NCBI GenBank assembly: GCA_042408925.1
Contig: JBHOQO010000121.1
Span: 1 to 30,709, forward strand
Reading direction: 5' to 3'
Length of the DNA stretch: 30,709 nt
DNA from: BPIH01 sp042408925
GTDB taxonomy: Bacteria > Chloroflexota > Limnocylindria > Limnocylindrales > CSP1-4
Part shown: piece after piece, positions 30,317 through 30,709 of the stretch
Layout: each line of letters starts with the position of its first letter
Numbering within the stretch: the stretch's first letter is position 1
Made by a program: the position numbers and the translations under genes
The notes under the pieces: model-generated
Databases searched by the model: none
What the model saw: only the letters and a program-made list of their open reading frames with translations
Told to the model about the DNA's origin: nothing

Positions 30317-30690
30317 TGACAGCCTGGCTGGACACCTCGAGGATCCTGGGGTCGCGGCCGTCCACCGTGACGGCCTGGCCGGACACTTCACGGGTCCCGC
30401 GGCCGCGACCGCGCGCCGTGACGGCCTGGCCGGACACTTCACGGGTCCCGCGGCCGCGACCGCGCGCCGTGACGGCGTGAGTGGACACTTCACGCCTCCC
30501 GGGACCGCGACGGCCCAGCATGACGCCGTAGCTGGACACTTCACGCCTCCCGGGGCCGGGACCGTCCACCGTGACGGCCTGAGTGGACACTTCGCGGGTT
30601 GCGCCTCGCAGACCCGCGAACTGTCAAGCTAGGCCGTCACCGGCGATCCTCCGACCCACCCGAACAGCCAAATGTCAAGCTACGCCGTCA
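30317..30690. repeat. Array C: eight 21-bp repeats in two inverted arms, reaching the window edge
   Basis: Left-arm copies start at 30317, 30368, 30419, 30470, 30521 and 30572, each exactly 51 bp apart. The 26-bp centre (30593-30618) has arms CGCGGGT and ACCCGCG and can form a hairpin. Right-arm inverted copies lie at 30619-30639 and 30670-30690, 51 bp apart. More copies may continue beyond the window. The spacers after the second and third copies are identical. No gene is seen in 30181-30709. Confidence 0.92.
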
Positions 30691-30709
30691 CAAAGGGCCG
30701 CCGCGCCCC

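Noticed and set aside
4006..30690. CRISPR arrays
   Set aside because: Regular repeat-spacer spacing is tempting, but the repeats vary, flip orientation within each array, and the spacers resemble one another. No cas genes are present.
30181..30709. Short ORFs within array C
   Set aside because: They encode repetitive peptides that follow the 51-bp period (51 is divisible by three), which is a by-product of the DNA repeat.

Overview
The window is a very GC-rich bacterial chromosome segment (about 70 percent GC by eye). Genes are tightly packed, with many ATGA/GTGA stop-start overlaps and many GTG starts. Gene content and style (pstSCAB-phoU-arsC, polyphosphate genes, DUF971, XRE-cupin, atypical M24 and ATZ/TRZ-type amidohydrolase genes) fit an uncultivated soil or freshwater Chloroflexota lineage such as Limnocylindria/Ellin6529. 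A deep actinobacterial relative is the alternative. This placement is inference, because there is no rRNA in the window. No tRNA, rRNA, transposase or CRISPR was seen.

Layout. 1-3.2 kb (minus strand): a small membrane protein and a NatA/NatB-like ABC exporter pair. 3.5-3.9 kb: a DUF971 protein. 4.0-4.46 kb: repeat array A. 4.6-16.1 kb: a phosphate and polyphosphate island with ppk1, a CYTH-CHAD protein, ppx (opposite strand), a candidate PHO box, pstS-pstC-pstA-pstB-phoU, a thioredoxin-type arsC and sixA. Together these would import phosphate, sense it through PhoU, store it as polyP, bind or hydrolyse polyP and detoxify arsenate that enters with phosphate. 16.1-17.5 kb: an array of six GTGCAC-type dyads followed by a two-gene AbiEii-like toxin operon with an unrecognised partner. 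17.6-21.0 kb: a TetR regulator with a perfect operator inside its own promoter, and an ABC exporter pair. 21.07-21.43 kb: repeat array B. 21.6-30.2 kb: two divergent operons forming a catabolic-looking locus. The minus arm holds a bicupin, a catalytically degenerate SDR and an XRE-cupin regulator. The plus arm holds an atypical M24 protein, E1 alpha and E1 beta of a 2-oxoacid dehydrogenase, a beta-hydroxyacid dehydrogenase and a TRZ/ATZ-type amidohydrolase. 30.3-30.7 kb: repeat array C, reaching the window edge.

The most unusual signal is the trio of arrays A, B and C. Each consists of 21-bp repeats spaced almost exactly 51 bp apart (sometimes 40 or 50). A left arm runs in one orientation, then comes a 26-27 bp centre, then a right arm of the same repeat in inverted orientation. 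The architecture is the same in all three although the spacers differ. It is not CRISPR. The best explanations are a non-autonomous mobile element with multi-site ends, or a helically phased protein-binding array. A second recurring signal is a TANNNT box 6-7 bases before the start codon of four genes, which predicts leaderless mRNAs.
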